Of a DNA stretch of 22,032 nucleotides, positions 1 through 8,381 are shown piece after piece (the stretch's first letter is position 1; each line of letters opens with the position of its first letter). This DNA is from a virus. A program made the position numbers and the translations under genes. A model generated the notes under the pieces. That model worked only from the letters and a program-made list of their open reading frames with translations, did no database searches and had not been told where the DNA came from. The stretch is taken from IMG/VR virus record IMGVR_UViG_3300027631_000151, positions 1 to 22,032 of that record; one strand, given 5' to 3'.

Positions 1-267
1 AGTAGATGTGGGGGTTGGGGTTGGGGGTAATGGACAACTACCTAAATCAAGGGTTATTGATATTACACTACTCGTTCCATTAATTGTCCAACCAGTATCT
101 GGTAAATCTGTTGTTGTGGTATTTCTAGGTTCTCCACCATATGGCCATGGATTTATTGTCCAATAGTCACTACCGTTCCATCTTACATTACATGTAACAC
201 CACTAAGGCTACCTTGCCATGAAGGTTTTCCGTTATAGTGTCCGTTATATGTGAAAGTAGTTAACAT
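1..267 (-). CDS. Tail fibre/adhesin-like protein, N-terminal part (runs off left edge)
   Basis: An open frame starts at the ATG at 267-265 and stays open for 89 codons to the window edge, so only the N-terminus is visible. It begins MLTTFTYNGHYNGKPSWQGS and continues with a WNGSDYWTINPWP segment. The Y-N-G-x-Y-N-G-K-P then W-N-G-x-x-W pattern resembles a small beta domain I recall from phage tail and receptor-binding proteins; this is recognition from memory, not a search. From about residue 80 it turns into [11 protein letters not shown], a Pro-Thr linker like the one inside the preceding 1730-residue gene. The start lies 13 bases after that gene's stop, with an A-rich leader (AATAAAAA before ATG). 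I infer a virion protein that makes host contact, with at least one further domain beyond the edge. An accessory tail protein or chaperone is possible but less likely given the linker. Confidence 0.6.
   Translation of the reverse strand, partial: MLTTFTYNGHYNGKPSWQGSLSGVTCNVRWNGSDYWTINPWPYGGEPRNTTTTDLPDTGWTINGTSSVISITLDLGSCPLPPTPTPTST
10..27 (+). repeat. G-run tract GGGGGTTGGGGTTGGGGG
   Basis: Three G-runs (5, 4 and 5) separated by TT lie on the plus strand, opposite the C-rich Pro-Thr codons of the left-edge gene. Three four-base-or-longer runs are visible; a fourth, needed for a full intramolecular quadruplex of that depth, would have to lie beyond the edge. It stands out in an AT-rich genome where other Pro and Thr codons mostly end in A or T. 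Confidence 0.6.
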
Positions 268-280
268 TTTTTATTATATT

Positions 281-3200
281 TTAACACGCGTATGAGTCTG
301 TGACATTACCATTATTATCTATTTTTAATTCTGTTCCAGAGTTTGATGGTGCATCTGTTGCATACCATTTATTTTGCCCATTATATGGTATCGACATGCT
401 AGAATCCGTATAAAATCTAGTTACAGATGTCCAATCTGAATTGTTACCATATCTAGCAATCGGATATGGTCCAGATAATTCTGTACAACCTTCTATTGAT
501 GGATCTGTTTGACCTGTAGTAATGTTATAAATGGTGACAGGGCATGAAATTGCATTATGTGTAAATGAAGTTAATGGGGTAAACTCAGTTATTATACCAT
601 CAACAACTTTAACAATTGTAGCATCGGCCACACTTAGAACACTAGAACTTGATATGGCTCTAGTAAAATTACATACACTGCAGAATCCGAGTTGAGTATA
701 TATGTGTGTTCCAACACCTAAACCTTCAGATGAATAATAACCATATTGTGAACCACCATAAGATTCATTTGGGTGAGTTAATAAGTGATATACATAATCT
801 GCAACTTCTTGTGGTGTATTATTTTCCCAATTAGTGTTATCTTCACATATTCTTCCATCATAATAGAAGGTTTTTAAAAGATCGGGTGTTCCTTCCGTTG
901 TACTAGTTGGTGTTGGGGTTGGTGTAGGTGCTGTTGTACTAGTTGGCGTTGGTGTAGGTGCTGTTGTACTAGTTGGCGTCGGAGTTGATGTACGAGTAGG
1001 TGTTGGAGTTGCTGTTGCTCCAGTAAATACAATATCAACACAGAAGTCATCAGCAGGTGTTGCTGTTGGCGTTGGTGTAGGTGTGCTAGTTGGTGTTGCT
1101 GTTGGCGGAACCGGCGTTGCTGTTGGTGTCGGGGTTGGCGTCGCAGTTGAACTAGGTGTTGGCGTTGGTGTAGATGTTGGTGTCTGTGTTGGTGTTTGTG
1201 TAGGTGTAGGTTGTGGTGTTATTATTGGGTATGATCCAACGCATGTATATGCTGGAGAATCAGTAATTACATTTGAATAATTTCTTTCTAGTGATGCAAT
1301 TGATGGTACTGTTGTACAATACTCATTAGTATAATATTGTTGCATTGATGAACTAACTATTTCAAATCCAATGTATTCATGTTCAAGTAATGCTAAGTAA
1401 TTTGAATTACCATTAAATGTAATTAAATTTGTTGGTAAACTACCTGTAACATTTATGTTATAATACATATTAATATTACAGTAATTTAAGTCAACAGCGA
1501 TTACTTCAATTAGCTCACCTTTCTCTGTTATAATATAATCACCAGTATCATAATAATCTGATGGATAATTACAACATGGTTCTATTGGTGTTTCAGGTTT
1601 TATTTGTAAGAATTCTGGGGATCTAGTATCAAATACATAACCACTTCTTTTTGTTATATTACCATCAGTTTCATCAACCTCTTTATTTGTATAAACTCTA
1701 AATTTACTTGTTGGTAGTACTTCAAAAACAACTGTTGTTCCGCTAATTGTCCTTCCACTAATAACACTAGTTTTAACTGAACCTAAAGAATCAATTCTAG
1801 ATACTGTATATGTTGTGTATGAATATGAGAAGGAATAATTATTACTTAATTCTGCAGCTTCAAATGCACCACTTGATAATGTTGAACATGGAAGATATGT
1901 TGCAGAAACAATTGTATTTCCAGAAACAATATCTTTAACGTCTTTTTTAACTAAAGTTCCTGCAGTAATATAACTTTGAATATTAGCTGGAGTTGTTGAG
2001 CTATTGATTGTTGCACCGCTTAGTACTAAAACCTTTGTATCATGCTTCAATCCATAATTGTATGAATTTCTATATTGAACTCTAGGGTGTATAGTAAACC
2101 CAGTATTAACAACTATTGGTTGATCTGGGGTTTCTGTTGGGAATTCAACATATTGTAAATTTAATCCATCAATTCTCACTTTTTTATCACAATTGGCTGC
2201 GTCAGTAAATAATAAATCTATTATTTCATCTTCATACACATTTGATATTTTAAACTGACATGTATTTCCACTAACCTGTGCAAATGTTGTGTCAGTATAT
2301 GTTGAACTATAACCACCATATGCATTTATAACTGGAATTGAATTTCTTTGCACGTAAATTCCCCAACCATATGTTTCACCAGATTGAACAGTTGCACCGG
2401 TAATATTAACAATTATATCTGATTTTAATTTACATGCTGTTGATCCTGTGTAAACGGGGTATAAAACACCGTCAGGGCAAACCGTTGTAAATTCTAAATC
2501 TAAACTACACTTTGGTAGTGAATAGTTATAATCAGCATCAAAATAAAAATCTAAATATCTTTTTTCTAAACAACCAGAATTGCTGTGTGCAATAAATTTA
2601 ACTTTTTCAACACCATCATTATCCGTAAAAAATTCATAAGACACTAATTGTGTATACCCATTACATCCATCAGGAAGTGATGAACAACCATAAGTTACAC
2701 CACTGTATGGTGATTCTGTTGGTATGTGACCAGCAACTGGATTGTTATATGTTAAATTAATTTTGTCAACTAGTGCAATTACTGCATTTCTCCAAAGTGT
2801 TTTTGTTGTTGAAAGATTTAATTTAACCCAGTTTTTATAATCACAAATTAAAGGAATACTGGTTGATGAGCTAGTTAAAACACCACAACTATTTGTTGCG
2901 GTATACCCGGTATCAAACAATGTGCTACCAGTTATTTTAACTTGTGATGTTGTTCCGCTATATTCGATACCATCAATATCCATTTTCAATGTGAAAGTAA
3001 CACCAGTAAGGTACATTAAACCTCTAAGGTGATCCGGTTCACCAACAATTGTTTCTAAGTCCTCTTCAATAAAGGTTTCAAAATCTGGATATAAATTCTC
3101 AACTATTTCAATTGGTTTGCAAGGTTTTCTATATGAAAACTTTGGTCTAGCAAAAATATTGTTTTCTATTAAATTACCGCCCATCCATAATGTTGTTGAT

Positions 3201-5473
3201 GGTATAATTTGTTCTAAAACATTTGACCAATATGGACTCATTTGATTAACAAAATCTGTTGAATCAACCATGTCATATGGCGTGTACCCAGAAGAAATTA
3301 ATTGATTAACATAATCTTGATAAACATCTTCTAGATGTATATAATTTTTTTTGTATTTTACTAAGTTTGAATTAATTACCTGTTTTGAGAAAGTATTTTC
3401 AAGATATTCAGCAAAACTTACATCACTTTGTACTTCTAAACTATTCTTCCCAAATACCACCTCTAATTCTCTAGACTTTCTCCATATATCATAATTGCTT
3501 GCGTTAGCTGGGCTAACAAACACACTGATATTTTTTCTGTTTAGAATTAAACCAGTACTTGTTAAATCATCAACAACTTGACTTTTGACATTGTCTATTT
3601 TACTTTCTAATGTGTAACCATAATCTAACCCTGGGAATGTTCTATATATGTCAAAAAATTCTTCACCATATGAATATGGTTTTGATTTTGTTAAAATTGT
3701 TTTTGTTCTACCTGTTAATACGAATTCGCCGTCAATAAACGTACCACTAGAGTTATCTGTATCTATAATGTCTGAAGATCTATGATCTAAACTAACATTA
3801 TGCCATCCAGACCCCATTTGGAAAAATATATTATCCTGATTTGTTGTTGGGGTTTTTGGTAAAAATGTGTCAGTATCGATTGGATAATCAGTAGTATTAC
3901 TGAATGTTGTCATTCCGGTTATCGCACGTAAGCTATATGTGTATGTTGTTGAATTAAACGTTACATTATTATTTACTGCAACATTATTAATAACATTAAA
4001 AATATCATCTTCTGTTGAAGTTTTAGAAATCGCCGTTTTTACATTATAAACATACTCATTGATTTTAATCATTGGATCTGGAGCACCAATGAATTTTAAG
4101 AAAAACTCAATACTACTTCTTGTTCCTTTTGACTTATATATAAATGCTAGATTAACTAATAATCTTCTGTAAAATTCTAACTCACCATCTACCAAGTTTT
4201 TACCGATAGATGAACCATTATAAACCGATTTAGAAGAATTATATATTTGTTCTTCTAATGTTTTTTGATCAAATAAATTAATAGTATTTAAACCTAATGT
4301 GTTAGCAAGATTTTTAAGAAAAACATCCGGAATATTGTTTATTGAATCATATGACACATTTCTCATGTATGCAATGTTATCAATAAACGATTTTACTTTA
4401 TCAAAGCTTTGACCATAAAGTTGAAATATTTTATCAATCTTTTGGTCTTCAGTGTCGAATTCAAATAATTGTGGTGCAACTAAAAATCTGGTAACTAAAT
4501 TTGATTTATAATCATCAATTTCTGTTGCTAAGTCGTTTAACTTAGTTATATACTCATCAAATTTTAAACCGGTTGTTTGCGGGTTCCACCCATCTTTTGA
4601 AACCGGCCATTCCACTAAAACATAAATTAAATCTGTTTTTGTTTCATCTAAACTAGTTCTAGGAACTTTAAACGACGCTTGAAATATGGGAAATGTTTCT
4701 CTATTTAATAATGTTTGTTCTAAATCATCCAAACCAAGATAAAATTCTTCAACAATAGAATTGTTTGGTCTAATTATATAACTTGTTGAATATGTCGAAC
4801 CAGTAAATGGTTTTCCATAAACTTCCAATGAAACAACATTATTAGATGTTGGTTCAGTATATTTTGATATGTTATATGTTTTATCACCAATAGCAATACT
4901 ATATTTGTTGTATGATGAAAATAGATTTCTAATTTCATTGTCTACTGAAAGTAAATCGTTTGCAACCGGTTCAGATAAAACTATATCAAATGGGTTAAAG
5001 AATTTACTTGACTTAATATTAAATGTTGTTTTATCTGTTGTTGGATTATAAACAATATTTTCAGCAGAATAATCTGAAGTGGATGATAAACCTTCCGAAT
5101 TAACATAAATCGCGGCTGGGTAATTTTTAAGAATTCTACCAACTGAAACTCTAATTCTTTCTCTTAGTGAACCAAATAGTGATTTAGACCCTTCTGTTTT
5201 ATCTGAATTAAATCTTATTGGCCTTTTTTCTCCATTAGATTGTCTAACCGTTGTTGGGGCATCATTTTCTATCTTAAGATCCTCTAAGGTAAGAAAATCA
5301 GAAAATGGTGCTGTTTTAAAGCTCTTTGTGTCTTTTTCGGGAATGATCCTATCTAAAGCAAAGTTTGAGTTAGTTAATTGACTAGTACCGTCAGTAATTT
5401 GTCTTCCAACAATACTGTCGCTAAAAGTTTCGAAACCACTAGCAGCCTGACTTGGTACTTTTCTTGTTGCCAT
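281..5473 (-). CDS. Giant baseplate/tail protein: P2 gpI-like core, long ectodomain, Pro-Thr linker, C-terminal domain
   Basis: This 1730-residue protein is the largest gene here. Residues ~335-475 hold a helical block ending [20 protein letters not shown] then [12 protein letters not shown]. The order of an L-A-N-x-L-G-L helix, then a K-G-T-R-x-x-I-E helix and a glycine, resembles the P2 gpI tail family, the partner of gpJ/gp6 in contractile baseplates. Residues ~480-1415 are Thr/Ser/Gly-rich and probably beta-rich, with many [S/T]-G-x-T motifs and scattered cysteines. Residues ~1419-1526 form a Pro-Thr linker interrupted by a short [15 protein letters not shown] segment. The last ~204 residues form a separate domain (starting near [14 protein letters not shown]) and end in Cys. 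The ATG overlaps the upstream stop by one base (TAATG). I infer a baseplate wedge or distal-tail protein carrying an exposed receptor-contact domain. The gpI likeness is by eye; the rest is unassigned. Confidence 0.6.
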   Translation of the reverse strand: MATRKVPSQAASGFETFSDSIVGRQITDGTSQLTNSNFALDRIIPEKDTKSFKTAPFSDFLTLEDLKIENDAPTTVRQSNGEKRPIRFNSDKTEGSKSLFGSLRERIRVSVGRILKNYPAAIYVNSEGLSSTSDYSAENIVYNPTTDKTTFNIKSSKFFNPFDIVLSEPVANDLLSVDNEIRNLFSSYNKYSIAIGDKTYNISKYTEPTSNNVVSLEVYGKPFTGSTYSTSYIIRPNNSIVEEFYLGLDDLEQTLLNRETFPIFQASFKVPRTSLDETKTDLIYVLVEWPVSKDGWNPQTTGLKFDEYITKLNDLATEIDDYKSNLVTRFLVAPQLFEFDTEDQKIDKIFQLYGQSFDKVKSFIDNIAYMRNVSYDSINNIPDVFLKNLANTLGLNTINLFDQKTLEEQIYNSSKSVYNGSSIGKNLVDGELEFYRRLLVNLAFIYKSKGTRSSIEFFLKFIGAPDPMIKINEYVYNVKTAISKTSTEDDIFNVINNVAVNNNVTFNSTTYTYSLRAITGMTTFSNTTDYPIDTDTFLPKTPTTNQDNIFFQMGSGWHNVSLDHRSSDIIDTDNSSGTFIDGEFVLTGRTKTILTKSKPYSYGEEFFDIYRTFPGLDYGYTLESKIDNVKSQVVDDLTSTGLILNRKNISVFVSPANASNYDIWRKSRELEVVFGKNSLEVQSDVSFAEYLENTFSKQVINSNLVKYKKNYIHLEDVYQDYVNQLISSGYTPYDMVDSTDFVNQMSPYWSNVLEQIIPSTTLWMGGNLIENNIFARPKFSYRKPCKPIEIVENLYPDFETFIEEDLETIVGEPDHLRGLMYLTGVTFTLKMDIDGIEYSGTTSQVKITGSTLFDTGYTATNSCGVLTSSSTSIPLICDYKNWVKLNLSTTKTLWRNAVIALVDKINLTYNNPVAGHIPTESPYSGVTYGCSSLPDGCNGYTQLVSYEFFTDNDGVEKVKFIAHSNSGCLEKRYLDFYFDADYNYSLPKCSLDLEFTTVCPDGVLYPVYTGSTACKLKSDIIVNITGATVQSGETYGWGIYVQRNSIPVINAYGGYSSTYTDTTFAQVSGNTCQFKISNVYEDEIIDLLFTDAANCDKKVRIDGLNLQYVEFPTETPDQPIVVNTGFTIHPRVQYRNSYNYGLKHDTKVLVLSGATINSSTTPANIQSYITAGTLVKKDVKDIVSGNTIVSATYLPCSTLSSGAFEAAELSNNYSFSYSYTTYTVSRIDSLGSVKTSVISGRTISGTTVVFEVLPTSKFRVYTNKEVDETDGNITKRSGYVFDTRSPEFLQIKPETPIEPCCNYPSDYYDTGDYIITEKGELIEVIAVDLNYCNINMYYNINVTGSLPTNLITFNGNSNYLALLEHEYIGFEIVSSSMQQYYTNEYCTTVPSIASLERNYSNVITDSPAYTCVGSYPIITPQPTPTQTPTQTPTSTPTPTPSSTATPTPTPTATPVPPTATPTSTPTPTPTATPADDFCVDIVFTGATATPTPTRTSTPTPTSTTAPTPTPTSTTAPTPTPTPTSTTEGTPDLLKTFYYDGRICEDNTNWENNTPQEVADYVYHLLTHPNESYGGSQYGYYSSEGLGVGTHIYTQLGFCSVCNFTRAISSSSVLSVADATIVKVVDGIITEFTPLTSFTHNAISCPVTIYNITTGQTDPSIEGCTELSGPYPIARYGNNSDWTSVTRFYTDSSMSIPYNGQNKWYATDAPSNSGTELKIDNNGNVTDSYAC
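896..1219 (-). repeat. Pro-Thr linker-coding low-complexity tract
   Basis: On the coding strand this tract is almost entirely Pro and Thr/Ser codons (CCT/CCA/CCG alternating with ACA/ACT/ACG), about 108 residues of PTPTPT-type sequence. It is broken once, at about 1015-1062, by a short non-repetitive segment. The plus strand is correspondingly GGTGTTGGTGT-like. Such linkers are extended and flexible and usually separate domains of surface proteins. The near-repeats make the tract prone to slippage and to misassembly. Confidence 0.9.
897..989 (-). repeat. Tandem repeat of about 30 bp, three copies, encoding [10 protein letters not shown] units
   Basis: On the plus strand GTTGTACTAGTTGG recurs at 897, 933 and 963. 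Spacings are 36 and 30 bases, and all copies stay in frame. The 30-base unit ends GGTGTAGGTGCT and encodes ten residues of the Pro-Thr linker. The copies differ at only a few positions, which suggests recent duplication by slippage or unequal recombination. Confidence 0.85.
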
Positions 5474-6387
5474 TATTCGGTAATATCGTCAAAGTTTAAT
5501 GTTTGGTCTATATCAGTTTTTTCTTCACGAATCTCATATAGTGTTTCGTTAAGGTCGTCTTTTACCTCATAAAGATTGAACTGTTTATAAATCGCGTTAT
5601 TATTGTTATTGTCATAAATTGTGTAAATACCAGAATTTAACGCCTTACTTTGATTACCATAAAGTGCGAGTGCAAGTGTTGATGCATCATGCTCAACCAT
5701 TTCAACCTCAACGGTGGTTGGGTTAAAATAACTGTTGGTTAAAATAATATTTTGTGATGGTTCCCCGATAAATGGTGTTACATTTGGTCGATTGCTAGGT
5801 GCAGAAGACGGTGTAAGTGTTAAAAACACTAAATTAGTGGGGGCATCTGAATATCTATATCTAATCGCTTTTTGCGTACTATTTGTTAAATTTGTTGTAA
5901 CGGGTTCGCAATAAAATGATGAAGTTACTACTCTATAAAAATTAGGAACTTTTTGTGAATTTGATTTGTCAATATATTCTACTCTATAACCAACAAGACC
6001 TTGTGGAACAAACTTGTTTCTATCGTCTGTACCCACATTACCTAAATCTATAACCAGCCCTCTAACTGATGGTAACGATGCTAAAACACCACAATCAGTA
6101 ATTTCTGTTCTAATTTGTTTTGGTCTAAGGTGTAAAGTGTAGATACCTAAGTCACTAAATGTGTCACTATTTAGTCTAAGATTATATAAACCACCTAAAA
6201 TTTCGGTATCGGATGTTCCTCCCGTTTCTGAATTATGAAAAACCGGGGTCAGAATATCAGATGAATCCAACTTTGTTAGTGTCGGTTCTGTTGTTGATGC
6301 TCTATTTGCCACATAATGAAGTATAATTTCTACATCTTCTGGGGACACATCTGCTGGTCTTATTGTTCCGTAACTTCCTACTGCCAT
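5473..6387 (-). CDS. Putative baseplate/tail structural protein, 304 aa, unknown family
   Basis: I do not recognise this 304-residue protein as a named family. It begins [20 protein letters not shown] and then [11 protein letters not shown]. Two stretches look like repeated beta strands ([19 protein letters not shown] and [19 protein letters not shown]). A run of five Asn occurs at about residues 259-263, and the C-terminus is acidic. There is no signal peptide or membrane segment. It shares its stop with the ATG of the giant tail gene (TAATG), so the two are probably translationally coupled. The 24-base gap upstream contains the palindrome TATTTATAAATA. Its position among late genes makes a virion role likely. 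It nearly lacks the [S/T]-G-x-T motif abundant in its neighbours, so it may sit deeper in the baseplate. Confidence 0.6.
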   Translation of the reverse strand: MAVGSYGTIRPADVSPEDVEIILHYVANRASTTEPTLTKLDSSDILTPVFHNSETGGTSDTEILGGLYNLRLNSDTFSDLGIYTLHLRPKQIRTEITDCGVLASLPSVRGLVIDLGNVGTDDRNKFVPQGLVGYRVEYIDKSNSQKVPNFYRVVTSSFYCEPVTTNLTNSTQKAIRYRYSDAPTNLVFLTLTPSSAPSNRPNVTPFIGEPSQNIILTNSYFNPTTVEVEMVEHDASTLALALYGNQSKALNSGIYTIYDNNNNNAIYKQFNLYEVKDDLNETLYEIREEKTDIDQTLNFDDITE

Positions 6388-6411
6388 GTTCTTTTATTTA
6401 TAAATACAATT
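6388..6411 (-). promoter_or_regulatory. Possible late promoter element (TATTTATAAATA) before the 304-aa gene
   Basis: The 24-base gap holds the near-palindrome TATTTATAAATA at 6395-6406. Read on the minus strand it contains TATAAATA at 6402-6395, which matches the T4 late promoter consensus. That element ends only 7 bases before the ATG, so a transcript starting there would be nearly leaderless. The match is direct; promoter function is inference and could be chance in an AT-rich gap. Confidence 0.3.
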
Positions 6412-7551
6412 TTATTGTTTTTTCACCACGAAAAATCCATTTCCATAGATATCTAATTCTCCTATATTATCTATTTCACCTAATCTTAAGTTAAATTCAG
6501 ATACTCCCATTTTTCCTCTCTCAACAAAAATGTCAGAATAAACAACGGGTTCTGAAATAAAACCAAGATAATGATCATTTCTAGTTAATTTTTTTGTGAA
6601 TTGAGTTTCTGATGTAAATGTTGAAGTATTACCAGTAATATACGTTGTTCCATCAGATAAATCAAGATATGTTAAATCATCGATTATGTATTTATCACAA
6701 TTAAACACCGAGCCCTCAATAGTTACTGTTGTTCCTGTTACACCACTATATGTGTTACCACCGTATAATTTTTTTTCAATTTTTCTACTTTGCCCCAGGG
6801 CTAGAAATGTTGTGGTTCCAGTAAAAGTATTTGCAGAATAATCATATATGTTACCATAATTTTGTGTTCTACCAGATTGTAAATAATCATCAGAGGTATT
6901 AAAATATGGTAATGTTGAGCCGGAGTATGTAAATGCTGCTAAATCTGTTGGGGTATTACTAATTAATGGTAATTTAATGTCTTTTGTAACGGTTTCTGTC
7001 TTCCATGGGGCTGTCATTGTTATAGAAACGGACTTTGTGCCAGCTGTTGAATAAGTCTTCGTTAAACCGCTTAAAATACCTATAGACTGGGTAGCCGACC
7101 CATCACCCCAATTAATTGTAAATGTTGCATCAACAATTCTTTTTAGTTTTATATTACTAGCCGAATTGTATACTGTTAACGTGTTTCCGGTATTTGCTGA
7201 ATAAACAAAATTACAAAGTTGTTCAGTTTGTTCAATATCACCATCAAACCCAACCATAACACCCAGTTCATCTGCTTTTGATTCTAAAAATAATGGTATG
7301 TTATAATCATCATATGCTGCAAATTTTGTAATCGATACCCAAGTTGTTCCATTCCATTTATAATATCCCTTAATTAATGGTAATGTTTCGTTTGTATTAT
7401 ATACAACATCACTAACGGATGGTCCAATATATGTGGTGCCAGTCCAGGATATAATGTTGTTTTTCTCATCTTTCCAATTCTTACTGGTTAATGATATTAA
7501 CGATACACTTAAAATATTTTTTCTTAAAATTTCGTATTTTAATTTTTTCAT
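6412..7551 (-). CDS. Distal tail protein with a PKD-like domain, 379 aa
   Basis: The clearest domain is at about residues 118-195. There FTINWGDGSATQSIGILSGL is followed by TKTYSTAGTKSVSITMTAPW. This W-G-D-G-[ST] ... T-Y-x-x-x-G-x-x-x-V-x-[IV]-x-[ML] pattern is the hallmark of PKD-type Ig-like beta-sandwiches, which are common in surface-adhesion and carbohydrate-binding proteins. The N-terminus is basic (MKKLKYEILRKN) but lacks a convincing signal peptide. At least eight [S/T]-G-x-T motifs occur (such as YSGSTLP and FTGTTTF), mostly in the second half. One base separates its ATG from the upstream stop (TAAAATG). I infer a tail-tip or fibre protein contacting the cell surface. The PKD call is fairly firm; the specific role is not. 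Confidence 0.65.
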   Translation of the reverse strand: MKKLKYEILRKNILSVSLISLTSKNWKDEKNNIISWTGTTYIGPSVSDVVYNTNETLPLIKGYYKWNGTTWVSITKFAAYDDYNIPLFLESKADELGVMVGFDGDIEQTEQLCNFVYSANTGNTLTVYNSASNIKLKRIVDATFTINWGDGSATQSIGILSGLTKTYSTAGTKSVSITMTAPWKTETVTKDIKLPLISNTPTDLAAFTYSGSTLPYFNTSDDYLQSGRTQNYGNIYDYSANTFTGTTTFLALGQSRKIEKKLYGGNTYSGVTGTTVTIEGSVFNCDKYIIDDLTYLDLSDGTTYITGNTSTFTSETQFTKKLTRNDHYLGFISEPVVYSDIFVERGKMGVSEFNLRLGEIDNIGELDIYGNGFFVVKKQ

Positions 7552-7552
7552 T

Positions 7553-8380
7553 TTATTGTTTTATTGCATATCCACCGCTAAAATCACAATTATTACCAAG
7601 TCCTCTTGTTATCACATATGTATGTTCAGGTCTTTTAAACACCACTCTATAATAAACATTTTGTTCAGGATTTGTACTGACATTTGGATTCATTTCATAA
7701 AATTTAACAGGATTTGAAGCTAACCCAACTCTAGTGCCATCAATTAGATCAGAATTGTTTATAGTTAGATCTCTATTTAAAAATCTAGTAATTGTACCAT
7801 CTTCAGCGTTAAAAAATCTTGCTGTCATATAAAAAGTAGTACCAGTATAAACAGTGTTATCTGGAAACCAAAACATATACATGTTTTCTGTATTTCTATA
7901 ATTGTTGCCATTGAATACTGGTACAAAAATTGTATCTTTTAAACTTATGTCATAAACTTTTTGGCCTAACGGAATTGATAGGTTTTTAGCAAAAACCAAT
8001 TTTTGAGTTTCTCTAAATGGCGTTGTATAAAATTCTAACCTAAAAAAACTATTTGCTGTGTGTTTTAATAACTTAGCATTTTCTTGTGCACTGATTCCAA
8101 TTAAGTTATAATCCAAACCATTTGCATATGTATTAGAGCTATTTAGGAAATTAAAATAAAACCAAATATCACATTGTAATGTTTGGACTCCAGAAATTGT
8201 TACATTATATGGTTCATGTATATATCTTACTGTTTCATAGTTTTCAATTGGATTTATTATACTTTTTAAAATCTGATCTTGATAGACTAAGAAATTCTCT
8301 TCCCATCCAGCATTTGTTCTAAATTCTGTTTCTGTATTAAATAACAAAGATTGATCAATATTTTTATATAATATTTTCAT
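7553..8380 (-). CDS. Putative tail structural protein, 275 aa, unknown family
   Basis: I do not recognise this 275-residue protein. It begins MKILYKNIDQSLLFNTETEF and is rich in aromatic and Asn residues. A pattern of alternating hydrophobic residues (YNVTISGVQTLQCDIWFYFN, FFRLEFYTTPF, NMYMFWFPD) suggests a mostly beta-strand fold. There is no signal peptide, transmembrane helix or catalytic motif that I can see. One base separates its ATG from the upstream stop (TAAAATG) and one base separates its own stop from the next ATG, so it is tightly embedded in the tail operon. Virion function is inferred from context only. Possibilities include a baseplate accessory protein or a small fibre-attachment protein. 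Confidence 0.55.
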   Translation of the reverse strand: MKILYKNIDQSLLFNTETEFRTNAGWEENFLVYQDQILKSIINPIENYETVRYIHEPYNVTISGVQTLQCDIWFYFNFLNSSNTYANGLDYNLIGISAQENAKLLKHTANSFFRLEFYTTPFRETQKLVFAKNLSIPLGQKVYDISLKDTIFVPVFNGNNYRNTENMYMFWFPDNTVYTGTTFYMTARFFNAEDGTITRFLNRDLTINNSDLIDGTRVGLASNPVKFYEMNPNVSTNPEQNVYYRVVFKRPEHTYVITRGLGNNCDFSGGYAIKQ

Positions 8381-8381
8381 T

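Noticed and set aside
897-989. Repeats with about 30-base period, as a CRISPR array
   Set aside because: The units are directly adjacent with no unique spacers and are in-frame coding for a Pro-Thr linker.
1083-1280. Open frame on the plus strand rich in Val and Gly
   Set aside because: It is the antisense reading of the Pro-Thr linker of the tail gene; low complexity opens all frames, and no plus-strand gene is seen elsewhere.
281-5473. Diversity-generating retroelement acting on the C-terminal tail domain
   Set aside because: No reverse transcriptase, template repeat or accessory gene lies in the window, and I saw no near-copy with A-specific changes. One outside the window cannot be excluded.
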